DNA of 64,000 nucleotides from positions 1-64,000 of the forward strand of contig NZ_MPIY01000017.1 of assembly GCF_001953355.1 (NCBI RefSeq), given 5' to 3'. Positions 34,693 to 45,500 of the stretch are shown piece after piece (the stretch's first letter is position 1; every line of letters starts with the position of its first letter). The DNA is from Polynucleobacter sphagniphilus (GTDB taxonomy: Bacteria; Pseudomonadota; Gammaproteobacteria; Burkholderiales; Burkholderiaceae). The position numbers were made by a program, and so were the translations under genes. A model generated the notes under the pieces. It was not told the origin of the DNA. It saw only the letters and a program-made list of their open reading frames with translations, and ran no database searches.

Positions 34693-37433
34693 TCTAAAGA
34701 GCTGGAAAGCTGACGGCGTACATTCTCAACAGAATCACCGCGCCGCTGGGCTAAATCCTCGAGCTGATCAGGGGAGATTTTGCCCACATTGAAGTAACGG
34801 GCATCCGGGTGTGCCAAATAGAAACCACTCACGCTAGAAGCAGGATTCATAGCCATTGATTCTGTCAATGTCATACCAATATCCTCAGAACCTATGACAC
34901 GCAATAAATCCTCCTTAACCTCATGTGCCGGGCAAGCTGGATAGCCAGGCGCCGGACGAATACCACGGTACTCTTCATTGATCATTTGATCGTTGGTCAA
35001 CATCTCATCCGTGGCATATCCCCACAAATCAGTGCGCACACGATGGTGCATGAGCTCAGCGAACGCTTCAGCCAAGCGATCAGCCAAGGCTTTCAACATA
35101 ATTGCACTGTAGTCATCATGCTTGGCTTGAAACTCAGCGACTTTTTTCTCAACACCATGACCAGTAGTCACAGCAAAGCAACCTAAGTAGTCGGCCACAC
35201 CAGAATCCTTTGGTGCAACGTAATCCGCTAGGCAGCGATTGGGTCGACGTAAGCCATCTACCACAGGGCGCTCAGCCTGTTGACGCAGGTTATGCCACAC
35301 GAAAAGAGGGTGTTCACGCGACTCATCGCTATATAAAACAATATCGTCACCTACTGCATTAGCAGGATAGAAAGCGACTACAGCATCAGCTTGCAGCCAT
35401 TGACCTTTAATCAATTTGTCGAGCAAGACTTGCGCATCTTCAAATACTTTGCGAGCTTCAACTCCAACTACTTCGTCATTTAAGATAGCTGGGAATTTCC
35501 CCGCTAAATCCCAAGTCTGGAAAAAAGGGGTCCAGTCGATGTATTTTGCGATATCACTTAAGGCAAAGTTCTTAAATAAGCGACGACCAATAAATTTTGG
35601 CTTCGCGGGTACATAAGATGCCCAATCAATTAGCTCACGATTTTTGCGAGCCGCCTCCAATGAGATAGTTGGCGCCGCCTTTTTATTCGCATGCTGCTCA
35701 CGAATGCGTACATAGTCATCACGCAGCTCTTGAATAAACTTCTTAGCACTCTCATCCGAAAGCAAGCTAGAGGCTACCGATACCGAACGTGAGGCATCAG
35801 GCACGTAAACCACTGGTCCATCATAGTGCGGAGCAATTTTTACAGCGGTATGCACACGTGAAGTCGTTGCGCCACCAATCATTAATGGAATCTGACGCTC
35901 ACGGAAATAATCATCACGCTGCATCTCTTGCGCAACATAAGTCATCTCTTCTAAAGATGGAGTGATTAAACCGGAGAGACCGACAATATCCGCCTTCTCT
36001 TCTTTGGCACGCTTGAGAATTTCTGCGCAAGGCACCATCACACCCATATTAGCCACTTCAAAGTTATTACATTGCAGTACAACAGTCACAATATTTTTAC
36101 CAATATCATGGACGTCGCCCTTCACAGTCGCCATCACAATTTTGCCCTTGGCTTTTGCCTCACCACCGGCTGCAATGTGTAGGCGCTTTTCTTCTTCAAT
36201 GTAAGGAATGAGTAAGGCTACTGCCTGCTTCATCACGCGCGCACTCTTAACTACTTGAGGCAAGAACATTTTTCCAGCGCCAAATAAGTCGCCGACGACA
36301 TTCATGCCATCCATGAGTGGGCCTTCGATTACCTCAATTGGTCGACCGCCCGCACCCATGATTTGGGCACGCAACTCCTCGGTATCTTCTTCAATAAAGC
36401 TTGTAATGCCGTGAACGAGTGCGTGGGTTAAACGTTCACGCACAGGCGCTTCGCGCCAAACCAAATTCTCCACTTGCTTTGCACCACCACCTTTAAATTG
36501 ATCAGCAATTTCAAGCAGACGCTCAGTAGGGGTTTTACCTTCTTTTTCTTTAAAGCGATTGAGAACGACGTCTTCTACGCGCTCACGTAGCTCTGGATCA
36601 AGATCAGCATACACACCCAACTGGCCAGCATTCACAATACCCATATCCATGCCTGCTTGGATAGCGTGGTACAGGAATACGGTGTGTATTGCTTCGCGCA
36701 CGCGATCATTGCCGCGGAATGAGAAACTCACATTCGATACGCCGCCACTGACCTTTGCACCGGGGAGATTTTCTTTAATCCAACGCGTTGCATTAATAAA
36801 ATCTACTGCGTAGTTATCGTGCTCTTCAATGCCTGTAGCAATCGCAAAAATATTCGGATCAAAAATAATATCTTCGGCCGGAAAACCAATCTCATTCACC
36901 AGCACTTTGTAACAACGCTGACAGATTTCTGTTTTACGCTCAAAGGTATCGGCTTGACCCTGCTCATCAAAAGCCATCACTACTGAAGCAGCGCCGTAAC
37001 GACGGATCAAGCGTGCTTGTTTTCTGAAGGGTTCTTCACCCTCTTTCAGAGAAATCGAATTAACAATGGGTTTGCCTTGAATGCATTTAAGACCTGCTTC
37101 AATGACGCTCCATTTAGAAGAGTCAATCATGATGGGCACACGCGCAATATCTGGCTCAGAGGCAATGAGATTTAAGAAGCGAACCATCGCCGCCTCTGAA
37201 TCTAACATGGCTTCATCCATATTGATGTCAATTACCTGCGCACCATTTTCAACTTGCTGGCGAGCAACAGCCAATGCCTCGTCAAATTGATTATTGAGAA
37301 TCATGCGCGCAAACGCTTTAGAACCAGTGACATTGGTACGCTCACCAATATTCACAAAGCCTACGTCTGCTGTCACATTAAATGGCTCTAAGCCCGACAA
37401 CTTCATTGCAGGCATTACTTTTTTATCGCTCAT
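34689..37433 (-). CDS. metH: Methionine synthase, folate/cobalamin/activation part (split MetH)
   Basis: The 914-residue protein lacks the homocysteine domain of full-length MetH. It has the pterin-binding domain ([16 protein letters not shown] near residue 26), the cap and B12-binding domain with the cobalamin ligand histidine in [19 protein letters not shown] (near residue 439), and the C-terminal AdoMet-dependent reactivation domain ([15 protein letters not shown] near residue 843). Together with the upstream gene it forms a two-polypeptide methionine synthase that transfers methyl from methyl-tetrahydrofolate through cobalamin to homocysteine. The start overlaps the upstream stop by four bases, so the two are coupled. 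Confidence 0.95.
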   Translation of the reverse strand: MSDKKVMPAMKLSGLEPFNVTADVGFVNIGERTNVTGSKAFARMILNNQFDEALAVARQQVENGAQVIDINMDEAMLDSEAAMVRFLNLIASEPDIARVPIMIDSSKWSVIEAGLKCIQGKPIVNSISLKEGEEPFRKQARLIRRYGAASVVMAFDEQGQADTFERKTEICQRCYKVLVNEIGFPAEDIIFDPNIFAIATGIEEHDNYAVDFINATRWIKENLPGAKVSGGVSNVSFSFRGNDRVREAIHTVFLYHAIQAGMDMGIVNAGQLGVYADLDPELRERVEDVVLNRFKEKEGKTPTERLLEIADQFKGGGAKQVENLVWREAPVRERLTHALVHGITSFIEEDTEELRAQIMGAGGRPIEVIEGPLMDGMNVVGDLFGAGKMFLPQVVKSARVMKQAVALLIPYIEEEKRLHIAAGGEAKAKGKIVMATVKGDVHDIGKNIVTVVLQCNNFEVANMGVMVPCAEILKRAKEEKADIVGLSGLITPSLEEMTYVAQEMQRDDYFRERQIPLMIGGATTSRVHTAVKIAPHYDGPVVYVPDASRSVSVASSLLSDESAKKFIQELRDDYVRIREQHANKKAAPTISLEAARKNRELIDWASYVPAKPKFIGRRLFKNFALSDIAKYIDWTPFFQTWDLAGKFPAILNDEVVGVEARKVFEDAQVLLDKLIKGQWLQADAVVAFYPANAVGDDIVLYSDESREHPLFVWHNLRQQAERPVVDGLRRPNRCLADYVAPKDSGVADYLGCFAVTTGHGVEKKVAEFQAKHDDYSAIMLKALADRLAEAFAELMHHRVRTDLWGYATDEMLTNDQMINEEYRGIRPAPGYPACPAHEVKEDLLRVIGSEDIGMTLTESMAMNPASSVSGFYLAHPDARYFNVGKISPDQLEDLAQRRGDSVENVRRQLSSSLD

Positions 37434-38494
37434 ACTGCAGTCTCAGTAGCTTCGCGGTAAAAAGCGCGTGGCTTTCGTTTTGCAACAGCATTGGCTATTG
37501 CGCGAATGTGATCCGGGGTTGTACCGCAGCAGCCACCCACCAAGTTAACCAAGCCATCCTTAGCAAATCCATCAACTAAGCCTGAAGTAATGTCCGGTGT
37601 TTCATCAAAGCCGGTATCACTCATGGGGTTAGGCAGGCCAGCATTGGGGTAGCAGGAAACGGCTGCATCGCATATACGCGCTAACTCGGCAATGTAAGGG
37701 CGCATGAGAGCAGCGCCCAAAGCACAGTTCAAACCAAATGTCAGGGGCTTAATATGACGCAAGCTATTCCAAAACGCCTCTACAGTTTGCCCCGAAAGAA
37801 TGCGTCCCGAAGCATCGGTCACCGTTCCAGAAATCATGACAGGCAAACGCTCGCCAGTTTCCTCAAAGAATTCATCCAAAGCAAATAGAGCGGCCTTGGC
37901 ATTCAAAGTATCAAAAATTGTTTCCACTAAAAACAGGTCAACGCCACCTGCAAATAAACCTTCAATTTGTTCGCGGTAAGATGCTCGCAGCGCATCGAAT
38001 GTGATGTTGCGTGCGCCTGGGTCGTTCACGTCCGGAGAAATGCTGGCGGTCTTCGGCGTTGGCCCAATAGCGCCAGCCGCAAAACGAGGCTTATCAGGCG
38101 TACTATATTTATCGCAGGCAGCGCGCGCCAATTTAGCAGAAACTTCATTCATCTCGCGCGCTAAACCAGCCATCTTGTAATCTTCTTGCGCTACTGAGGT
38201 CGCACCAAAAGTATTGGTTTCAATGATGTCTGCGCCAGCATCCAAGTACTGCTCATGAATGGTGCTAATAATCTGTGGCTGAGTTAATACCAATAACTCA
38301 TTGTTTCCTTTGATATCGCCCGGGTGATCACTAAAACGTGTCTTAGCAGGCTGGCCACGATAATCTGCCTCTGTTAGCTTGTATTGCTGAATCATGGTCC
38401 CCATTGCCCCGTCCAATATGAGGATACGTTGCTTTAAAAGCTCGGGAAGCGCCTGACCGCGCGTATAGCGCTGGGATAAACCATTAGATTGCAT
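37430..38494 (-). CDS. metH: Methionine synthase, homocysteine-binding part (split MetH)
   Basis: The 354-residue protein is the homocysteine S-methyltransferase domain of MetH as a separate chain. It starts [20 protein letters not shown] after a short lead, has a cysteine in [20 protein letters not shown] and ends with the zinc-ligand pair in [20 protein letters not shown]. The split is known in Burkholderiales. No cobalamin riboswitch fits in the 73 bp before the start; a weak GGTAA serves as ribosome binding site. It is divergent from phaM. Confidence 0.94.
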   Translation of the reverse strand: MQSNGLSQRYTRGQALPELLKQRILILDGAMGTMIQQYKLTEADYRGQPAKTRFSDHPGDIKGNNELLVLTQPQIISTIHEQYLDAGADIIETNTFGATSVAQEDYKMAGLAREMNEVSAKLARAACDKYSTPDKPRFAAGAIGPTPKTASISPDVNDPGARNITFDALRASYREQIEGLFAGGVDLFLVETIFDTLNAKAALFALDEFFEETGERLPVMISGTVTDASGRILSGQTVEAFWNSLRHIKPLTFGLNCALGAALMRPYIAELARICDAAVSCYPNAGLPNPMSDTGFDETPDITSGLVDGFAKDGLVNLVGGCCGTTPDHIRAIANAVAKRKPRAFYREATETAV

Positions 38495-38502
38495 TTTTTA
38501 CC

Positions 38503-38523
38503 GGGATAACTCTCTAGAATCCC
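38503..38523. promoter_or_regulatory. Inverted repeat between metH and phaM
   Basis: GGGAT and ATCCC form a five-base inverted repeat with an eleven-base spacer in the short divergent promoter region of metH and phaM. It is a candidate operator of low confidence. Confidence 0.2.
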
Positions 38524-38567
38524 TTATTCTATTGGTAAATGCCACTCTTTATCTAACCGGAGTCTAT

Positions 38568-39020
38568 ATGTTTGGAACCATTCCAGAATTCAATCAAAGC
38601 ATGGACATGCTAAAGACCATGTGGGGGCAAACGGCCGCAGGCCAAATGCCCGGGCAATTTCCCTTCACTACCGATGCCTCTAAGGCGGCAGGTGGGTTTG
38701 GAGCCGCTTTTCCTGGATTAGACGTAGACGAGCTCGAAAAGCGCATTAAAGACCTGAAAAGCGTCGAAAACTGGCTGAGCATGAACCTGAACATTCTCAA
38801 GTCAACCATTCAGGGGCTAGAAGTTCAGCATGCCACCATGATGGCGCTTAAATCATTTGGGGAAGCTGTATCTGCTGCAGGAGCTGCTGCTACGGGAACT
38901 TCTGAGGGTGCAAGCACCAAGGCGAAGAAGCCTACCGCACGCAAAACCGCAACACGCCGTCGTCGCAAAGCTGGCGATCCAACTTTCCTCGACGAAGTAG
39001 GTAATTCAGATGAGCAATAG
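38568..39020 (+). CDS. phaM: PhaM-family polyhydroxyalkanoate granule regulatory protein
   Basis: From the ATG at 38568, with GGAG upstream, the product is 150 residues. The N-terminus MFGTIPEFNQSMDMLKTMWG and the FPGLDVDELEKRIKDLKSVE to WLSMNLNILKSTIQGLEVQ core match PhaM, which activates PHA synthase and ties granules to the nucleoid in Ralstonia. The C-terminus is a basic tail (AKKPTARKTATRRRRK) suited to DNA binding. Its last 89 bases overlap the 3' end of the convergent MBL gene. The gene implies polyester storage. Confidence 0.85.
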   Translation: MFGTIPEFNQSMDMLKTMWGQTAAGQMPGQFPFTTDASKAAGGFGAAFPGLDVDELEKRIKDLKSVENWLSMNLNILKSTIQGLEVQHATMMALKSFGEAVSAAGAAATGTSEGASTKAKKPTARKTATRRRRKAGDPTFLDEVGNSDEQ

Positions 39021-40017
39021 CCTCGCCCATGGCAAAGGTCATTTGGTGAATATCTAATTCCCGCTTAAATAAAACCGGCACTATCTCACGAGCAGTTGCC
39101 GGTTTTTTGCAGGCGCTCATAGTATCGGCCAAGCGTTCATCGTGGTGCGTCTTTAGCTGAGCAATACGAGGCTTCATCCCGATAAATGGCTTGCCATGAG
39201 AAGGTAGGACTAAAGTGTCGTCAGGCAGGGGTAAATAGCGCTCCAAGGAATCGAGATATAAGCCGAGGGGATCACCATCCGGATCGGCGTCATACACGCT
39301 CACATTCGTTGATATTCGCGGCAACAACATGTCCCCAGAAATCAATACCCCGAGAGCCTGGCAATACAAGCTGGCGTGCTCAGGAGCATGACCATAACCC
39401 ATGATGACTTGCCAAGCATGACCGCCGATAGCAATCATTTCACCATCCATGATGCGGCGGTATTGCCGTGGCACCCCAGGGACCATCTTGCTATAGTAAT
39501 TTGCCCGCCCACGTATTTTTTCTAAGTCTTCTGGGGCATTTAATCCATGACGCTGAAAATGATCAGCCGAGCCGCCACTTCCGGCTCGAGCGCCTATGGC
39601 GGCGCCACCTTCTTTATGACTCAACCATTGCGCCGTTAAATAATCGGTCATGGAGATCCACAATGGGGCCTTCAACCGCTCACAGAGCCACTGAGCTAGG
39701 CCAATATGATCTGGGTGCATATGCGTCACAAGGACACGTAGCACCGGCAAACCTTCTAATTGGCTAGCAAATACAGTCTCCCAAGCCAACTGCGTTTCTT
39801 CGTTTGCAATACCGCAATCGACTATCGTCCAGCCAGATACACCATCGATAGAGTCACGCAAAAGCCATAAATTAATATGATCTAAGGCAAAAGGAAGTCG
39901 CATTCTCAGCCAACGCACTCCAGGAGCGACCTCAACCGTTGACCCCAATTCAGGTAATACATCACCTAAGGGATAATGAATAGCACTTTGAGAATCTGAC
40001 TGATTTTTTGTATTCAT
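38932..40017 (-). CDS. MBL-fold metallo-hydrolase
   Basis: The 361-residue protein has the metal-binding signature THMHPDHIGLAQWL (near residue 113), a later GHAPEHASLY and DTLVLPSHGKPF, typical of MBL hydrolases with a glyoxalase II-like core. The C-terminal part after residue 285 (HHDERLADTMSACKKPATA onwards, with AMGEAIAHLNYLLRRGKL) looks like the helical tail found in LACTB2-like members, so the 3' overlap with phaM seems real. A terminator hairpin lies inside its coding sequence at 39068-39108. The substrate is unknown. Confidence 0.88.
   Translation of the reverse strand: MNTKNQSDSQSAIHYPLGDVLPELGSTVEVAPGVRWLRMRLPFALDHINLWLLRDSIDGVSGWTIVDCGIANEETQLAWETVFASQLEGLPVLRVLVTHMHPDHIGLAQWLCERLKAPLWISMTDYLTAQWLSHKEGGAAIGARAGSGGSADHFQRHGLNAPEDLEKIRGRANYYSKMVPGVPRQYRRIMDGEMIAIGGHAWQVIMGYGHAPEHASLYCQALGVLISGDMLLPRISTNVSVYDADPDGDPLGLYLDSLERYLPLPDDTLVLPSHGKPFIGMKPRIAQLKTHHDERLADTMSACKKPATAREIVPVLFKRELDIHQMTFAMGEAIAHLNYLLRRGKLDRQLCDDGVLRFCVR
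39068..39108 (+). terminator. Intrinsic terminator of phaM, inside the convergent MBL gene
   Basis: AAAACCGGCA (39071-39080) pairs perfectly with TGCCGGTTTT (39097-39106), followed by more T on the plus strand. It lies about 50 bp after the phaM stop. On the minus strand the same stem is followed by TTTTATTT, so it might also act on MBL transcripts before their stop codon. Confidence 0.8.
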
Positions 40018-40038
40018 ATTTTTGATCTTAGGCTTGTC

Positions 40039-40215
40039 TTGATAACAGTTCCATCACCTTGCATTAATTGGTGCGACATCGACCCTTTAAATGGGTATTG
40101 TCGTGGATGCTATCGTACCCTGAATGAAATCGCCGCTTGGTCTGAGCTCACTAATGAAGACAAGCTCAAAGTTTGGGAGCAACTTCATGCTCGCAAACCT
40201 GAGCAAGCTTCTTAG
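40039..40215 (+). CDS. DUF1289 small Cys-rich protein
   Basis: A 58-residue gene read from a TTG start at 40039, preceded by TTAGG seven bases earlier; no ATG or GTG is available in frame after the upstream stop. The protein has the DUF1289 pattern: SPCINWCDIDPLNGYCRGCY, four cysteines as C-x3-C and C-x2-C, followed by RTLNEIAAWSELTNEDK. The cysteines probably bind a metal. Family members are small proteins of unknown function. The gene fits exactly between the divergent MBL gene and the convergent AcuI-like gene, which ends four bases later. Confidence 0.8.
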   Translation: MITVPSPCINWCDIDPLNGYCRGCYRTLNEIAAWSELTNEDKLKVWEQLHARKPEQAS

Positions 40216-40219
40216 AAGC

Positions 40220-41203
40220 CTATTGATTTACATCTACAATCACGCGCCCACGCACATTGCCCGCCATTAATTGGTCGGCATAAGTAATCGCATCTTGCAA
40301 CGAAATTTCTTTAGAGATTTCATCTAAGGTATTGAGATCAACCAATTGACTTAATTGCTCATAAGCAGCAATGCGTTTTGCACGTGGCACCGTCACGCTA
40401 TTGATGCCATACAGCGTTACACCACGCAAAATAAAAGGCGCGACCGATGATGGGAAATCCATGCCTTGCGCTAAACCACATGCGGCTACGGCACCATCGC
40501 TCTTGGTTTGGGCACAGGCATTTGCCAAGGTATGACTTCCTACGCTATCAACTACCGCTGCCCAGCGCTCTTTAGCGAGGGGCTTGCCTGGTGCGGACAG
40601 GGAAGCACGATCAATGATTTCATTGGCGCCTAATTTTTTCAAATAGTCTGCCTCATCAAGGCGTCCAGTGCTAGCCACAACAGTAAAACCAAGTTTGCTC
40701 AAAAGACTGACCGCAAAGCTGCCAACGCCACCGGCTGCGCCAGTAACCAATACTTCACCATCACTAGGCTTAGTTCCGTGTTTTTGTAGAGCCATAATGC
40801 ACAGCATGGCGGTATAGCCTGCAGTACCAATGGCTAAGGCTTGTTTAGCAGTAAAACCCTTTGGAAGCGGAATGAGCCAATCAGCCCTCACGCTGGCACG
40901 CTGCGCCAAACCACCCCAATGGCCTTCGCCCACACCCCAGCCGTTTAACAAGACCAGATCCCCGACCTTAAAGTCAGGACTGGCGCTTTCAGTGACGCAG
41001 CCCGCGAAATCAATGCCTGGCACCATTGGAAAGCTACGCACTACTGGACCTTTGCCAGTAATGGCCAAACCGTCTTTGTAGTTCAAGGTCGAATAGAGAA
41101 CATCTACCTTCACCTCACCTGCAGGGAGAGCAGCCTCTTCAAGCTGTTGGAGCTGTGCACGATAGCCCTGCTCATCTTTATTAATTACGATTGCTTTAAA
41201 CAT
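40220..41203 (-). CDS. AcuI-like NADPH quinone oxidoreductase/acrylyl-CoA reductase family
   Basis: Medium-chain dehydrogenase/reductase without zinc, 327 residues from the ATG at 41203 (MFKAIVINKDEQGYRAQL). It has the substrate-side STLNYKDGLAITGKGPVVR, FPMVPGIDFAG, the cofactor loop VTGAAGGVGSFAVSLL and ASTGRLDEADYL, the pattern of the YhdH/AcuI group, which reduces acrylyl-CoA or quinones with NADPH. The upstream GTG at 41236 would add eleven residues without family support. It is divergent from the small exported peptide gene at 41291. Confidence 0.87.
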   Translation of the reverse strand: MFKAIVINKDEQGYRAQLQQLEEAALPAGEVKVDVLYSTLNYKDGLAITGKGPVVRSFPMVPGIDFAGCVTESASPDFKVGDLVLLNGWGVGEGHWGGLAQRASVRADWLIPLPKGFTAKQALAIGTAGYTAMLCIMALQKHGTKPSDGEVLVTGAAGGVGSFAVSLLSKLGFTVVASTGRLDEADYLKKLGANEIIDRASLSAPGKPLAKERWAAVVDSVGSHTLANACAQTKSDGAVAACGLAQGMDFPSSVAPFILRGVTLYGINSVTVPRAKRIAAYEQLSQLVDLNTLDEISKEISLQDAITYADQLMAGNVRGRVIVDVNQ

Positions 41204-41290
41204 GTCACTTCCTTTTGTAAGCGTGTGTAGCCTCACAACAAATACTTAATAGGTTTATTCTAAGGAGCATTGTTGCCTAAAGAGGTTTCT

Positions 41291-41380
41291 GTGAAAAAAA
41301 TTCTACTATTAACCGCAATTTCTGGCTTGGGTTTCGCCTTTTCCCACGCAGAATGCACTACAAGCCCACTCATCAAATAA
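41291..41380 (+). CDS. Small exported peptide (29 residues) coupled to the flavin reductase gene
   Basis: A GTG start at 41291 follows AGAGG by six bases. The product is 29 residues: a lysine-rich start (MKKILLLTAISGLGFAFSHA), a signal-peptide-like core and only about nine residues after the likely cleavage site, with one Cys. Its TAA stop overlaps the ATG of the flavin reductase (TAATG), so translation may be coupled. It may be a real leader peptide or the remnant of a longer exported protein. No family was recognised. Confidence 0.4.
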   Translation: MKKILLLTAISGLGFAFSHAECTTSPLIK

Positions 41381-41880
41381 TGACGCCTTTTACATCGCAA
41401 GAATTACGCAAGGGATTTGCCTCTTTCGCAACCGGAGTGACGGTCATTACCTGCTTAGATGCGCAGGATCAATCGCACGGAATCACCATTAGCTCCTTTA
41501 ATACAGTCTCACTCGAGCCGCCTCTCATTTTGTGGAGCCTAAAGAAGCACTCGCGCTTAATGCCTTTTTTTGAAGTTGGGCATAAGCAGTTGATTCATGT
41601 GCTTGAGCGCTCACAAGAAGCGCTGGCAATGCATTTTGCAACCGTGAAAGAAAATCAGTTCGTCAATATCGCCCACCAACGCGCAGCAAGCGGCTTAAAT
41701 CAAATTGATGGTTGTGTGGCTTATTACGAATGTGAGACCGTCTCCGTCCATTTGGGCGGTGATCACAACATCATTGTGGCAAAGGTCTTGAATTTAAAAA
41801 ATGATCCGGAGAAAGAACCCCTTATATTTGCGCGCAGCAAATTTGTGGGACTCAATCCAATGGATCTTAAAACCGCTTAA
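41380..41880 (+). CDS. Flavin reductase family protein
   Basis: FMN-dependent split-barrel reductase, 166 residues from the ATG at 41380. The family pattern is visible: FASFATGVTVITCLDAQDQS, ITISSFNTVSLEPPLILWSL, a central region ending GLNQIDGCVAYYECE and a closing SKFVGLN. These proteins reduce free FMN or FAD with NAD(P)H for two-component monooxygenases; no oxygenase gene is near, so the partner is unknown. The ATG overlaps the TAA stop of a 29-residue exported peptide. The GST gene follows after 13 bp. Confidence 0.87.
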   Translation: MTPFTSQELRKGFASFATGVTVITCLDAQDQSHGITISSFNTVSLEPPLILWSLKKHSRLMPFFEVGHKQLIHVLERSQEALAMHFATVKENQFVNIAHQRAASGLNQIDGCVAYYECETVSVHLGGDHNIIVAKVLNLKNDPEKEPLIFARSKFVGLNPMDLKTA

Positions 41881-41893
41881 AAAGGAAATTCAA

Positions 41894-42556
41894 ATGCGCT
41901 TATGGGGTAGAAAAAATTCTATTAATGTCCAAAAGATTCTGTGGACTCTTTTGGAGCTAGGCTTTGAAGAAGGTAAGGATTTCGAGCGCATCGACGCAGG
42001 CCTACAGTTTGGAAAAAATAACAGCCCTGAATTTCTAAAGCTCAATCCCAATGGTCTAGTACCCGTATTGGAAGATGAGGGCATCGCCCTGTGGGAGTCC
42101 AATACCATCATGCGCTATTTGGCGCGAACACATGATAAGCAAGGCCGTTTCCCAACTGACATTAACAGTCAGTATCAATCTGAAAAATGGATGGATTGGC
42201 AATTAAATGCGATGTGGCCAGACTTGAGACAGTCATTTTTGGGGCTGACACGCACTGCGCAAGCCGATAGAAACTACCCAGCAATACGTCAACAATTCCA
42301 AAATTCAAACAAACACTTTAGTGTGCTCGATCAGGCACTAGAAACTCAACAGTACTGCGCGGGTGAACGCTTTCATCTAGGTGATATTGTCCTTGCCCTA
42401 TGCGTGCACCGCTGGATTTTATTAAATGAAACCTTCCCCGAAGAAACTGGTCCACGCACTCCATTAAAAAATATTGATGCCTGGATGGAGCGCATGAATA
42501 ACAATACTCACTTTAATGAGTTTGCTGACAAGCAACTCAATATCGTCACGAAATAG
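41894..42556 (+). CDS. Glutathione S-transferase
   Basis: The 220-residue protein, from the ATG at 41894 with AAAGGA upstream, has an N-terminal thioredoxin-like domain (MRLWGRKNSINVQKILWTLL, with Ser/Asn near position 9-11 for glutathione activation and LNPNGLVPVLEDEGIALWES) and an all-helical C-terminal domain ending near residue 210. It uses cytosolic glutathione made by gshA/gshB. The flavin reductase lies 13 bp upstream on the same strand. The substrate cannot be read from the sequence. Confidence 0.9.
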   Translation: MRLWGRKNSINVQKILWTLLELGFEEGKDFERIDAGLQFGKNNSPEFLKLNPNGLVPVLEDEGIALWESNTIMRYLARTHDKQGRFPTDINSQYQSEKWMDWQLNAMWPDLRQSFLGLTRTAQADRNYPAIRQQFQNSNKHFSVLDQALETQQYCAGERFHLGDIVLALCVHRWILLNETFPEETGPRTPLKNIDAWMERMNNNTHFNEFADKQLNIVTK

Positions 42557-42560
42557 TTTC

Positions 42561-45500
42561 TTACTCTTGCGTAAATTTCCTAGCGTGGTGATCGGCGCCA
42601 ATAAATAGATACATTGCAGGCACCACGAATAAAGTAAATAGAGTACCAATAGATAAACCGGTAAAGATCACGATACCCATTGACTGACGCCCTGCTGCAC
42701 CCGCCCCAGAGGCGACGACCAAGGGCAATACGCCCAATACCATTGCAGCAGTTGTCATTAGGATGGGTCTGAGACGAACACTGCTTGCCTCAATAATTGC
42801 ATCTAACTTACTGCGCCCTGCGAGTTGTAATTCATTTGCAAATTCGACAATCAAAATTCCGTGCTTACTAATTAAACCCATTAACGTGACCAGACCTACC
42901 TGCGTATACACGTTTAAGGTGGTGAATCCCAGATTGATAAAGATCAGAGCACCAAACAATGCCAGTGGTACTGATACCAAAATCACAATCGGATCACGGA
43001 AACTTTCAAATTGAGCTGCGAGTACCAAGAACACGATCAGAATCGCAAAGAACATGGTTACTAAAAATCCGCCTGACTCTGCCATGAACTGGCGGGAAGG
43101 TCCTGCATAGTCCATGGTGTAACCGCTTGGCGCAACTTCTTTTAAGGTCTGGCGCATAAACTCCAACAAATCCGCCTGCGAAATAAATGGCGTACTCACC
43201 CCAGAAATCGTTGCTGAATTCAATTGCTGAAAGTGATTAATCGACTCTGGAACTACTTTTTGCTTAATCGTGGCAAAAGTGCGCGCCTGAATCATCACAC
43301 CACTCGGCGTACGAATGTAATAGTCCAAGATTTGATCGGGATTTAATCGATCCACCTGTTTTACTTGTGGAATCACGCGATAAGACCTACCTGCAACGGC
43401 AAAATAATTAACGTAGCCACCACCCAATGCATTGGTAAGTGCGGCACCCACTTGTTGCTGGGTCATACCGAGCGCTGCAACTTTGTCACGATCAATTACC
43501 AAGACATCTTGCGGTTTATCAATCTTTAAATCTGAATCGACAAAAAAGAAATTGCCGCTGCGGCGCGCTTTATCCAATACCTGCTGCGCTACTTCATTGA
43601 GTAATTCATAAGACTCCGTACTATTAATAACCACTTGCACTGGTAAGCCTTGTGCGCCAGGTAAAGCAGGAAATTGAAATGCCGCCACCCTAGCGCCAGC
43701 AATCGAATTCCACTTATTCTGCATATCCTGCTGGAACGAAGTGGCGCCACGCTTACGCTCACCCCAGTCCTTGAGAATCACACCGCCGAAGCTGGTAGTA
43801 GGGCTGGTGATTTGGAAAATTTGCTGATACTCAGGTTCAGCAGCCGCAATTTGATAAATCTGATCGGCATACATTTGCATCTGGTTGACGGTACTATTCG
43901 GTGGCCCAGAAGCTTGCATCAACACAATGCCTTGATCTTCTGTTGGAGCAAGTTCAGCGCGCGCAGTTGCATAGAGATAAGCAACACCGCCCAAAAGCAA
44001 TACACCCATCACAATAATGACTTGCCAGGTGCTCAATAGGTTACGTAAAGTGGCCTGATAACTATGATGGACTCTGTCAAAGATGTGATCAATCTTTTGT
44101 ACAAAAGGAGACGCCTCTTGAGCTTCAGTAAAAATACGGGAGCACATCATTGGGGAGAGCGTTAGCGCAATTAAGCCTGAAACAGCAACAGCACTGGCTA
44201 ATGTAAAAGCAAACTCAGTAAACAAAGCGCCTGTTAAGCCGCCCTGGAAACCAATAGGTATGTACACCGCAATAAGCACTACCGTCATCGCTAAGATTGG
44301 GCCGCCTAATTCACGAGCGGCAATCAAAGAGGCTTCTAGGGGTGACTTCCCCTCTTTCATATGGCGGTCAACGTTCTCCACCACAATAATGGCATCGTCT
44401 ACGACTAATCCAATGGCAAGCACCAAAGCCAACAGGGTCAGCAAATTAATCGAGTAGCCCAGCATCTGCATTAAAAAGAAAGTGCCAATCAATGAGAGGG
44501 GCATAGCAATGACAGGCACTGCAACTGCACGATAGCTACCCAAGAAAAGGTAAATCACCACCGTCACAATCAATAGTGCTTCGAGTAGGGTATGAATGAC
44601 TTCACTAATCGAGCTAGTGATAAATTGAGTGGAGTCATAAACCACTTTGCCAGTCATGCCAACTGGGAGTTGCCTCTGAATATCTGGTATCACCTTGCGG
44701 ACTCGCTCAGCAACATCTAATAAGTTAGCCTGCGGCGCTACCTTAATACCTATAAAAACAGATTGCTTGCCACTAAAAGCGACATTGGTGTTGTAGTCCT
44801 CTGAACCCAGACTCACACTAGCGACTTGCTCCAAATGAACAATGTTGATGCCATCTTGCTTCACAATGAGCTTACGGAATTCTTCTAATGTGTGTAGATC
44901 GGTACCCGCAACCAAGTCGACGGCAACCATGTCTCCTTTGGTACTTCCAACGGCAGAAATGTAGTTGTTAGCAGCCATTGCGTTATATACATCATCAGCC
45001 GCAATGCCTAATCCAGCCATCTTTTCACGATCTAGCCAAGCTCGTAAAGCAAATTTTCTGCCGCCAATAATTTCAGCATTCTGCACGCCCTCAACTGAAT
45101 CAAGCTTAGGCTTTACAACACGGAGTAAGTAATCGGTAATTGCATTACTGGGCAAGTTCTCACTATCAAAGCCCATGTACATGGCATCAGTAGACTGACC
45201 CATTTGTACCGTCAAGATTGGCTGTTGGGCTTGCACTGGAAGTTGATTCTTGACAGCACTAATTTGTGTCTGAATTTGCGTTAAGGCCGCATTTGAATCG
45301 TAGTTCAACTTGAGCGTTGCAACAATAGTTGAGACGCCACTCACGCTTGTAGAAGAAAGGTAATCAATCCCCTGCGCTTGAGAAACTGAAGCCTCCAGTG
45401 GTTGAGTAATAAAGCCTGCAATCGTTTCTGGATCAGCGCCGTAATAGGCGGTTGTTATCGTCACTACTGCGTTCTGAGTTTGCGGATATTGATTGATTGG

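Noticed and set aside
38495..38567. Cobalamin riboswitch before metH
   Set aside because: Only 73 bp separate metH and phaM, too short for a B12 aptamer, and no B12-box-like sequence is present.
41801..41893. Longer GST start at 41801
   Set aside because: It lies within the flavin reductase frame and adds residues before the thioredoxin-fold start; the ATG at 41894 has an AAAGGA site.
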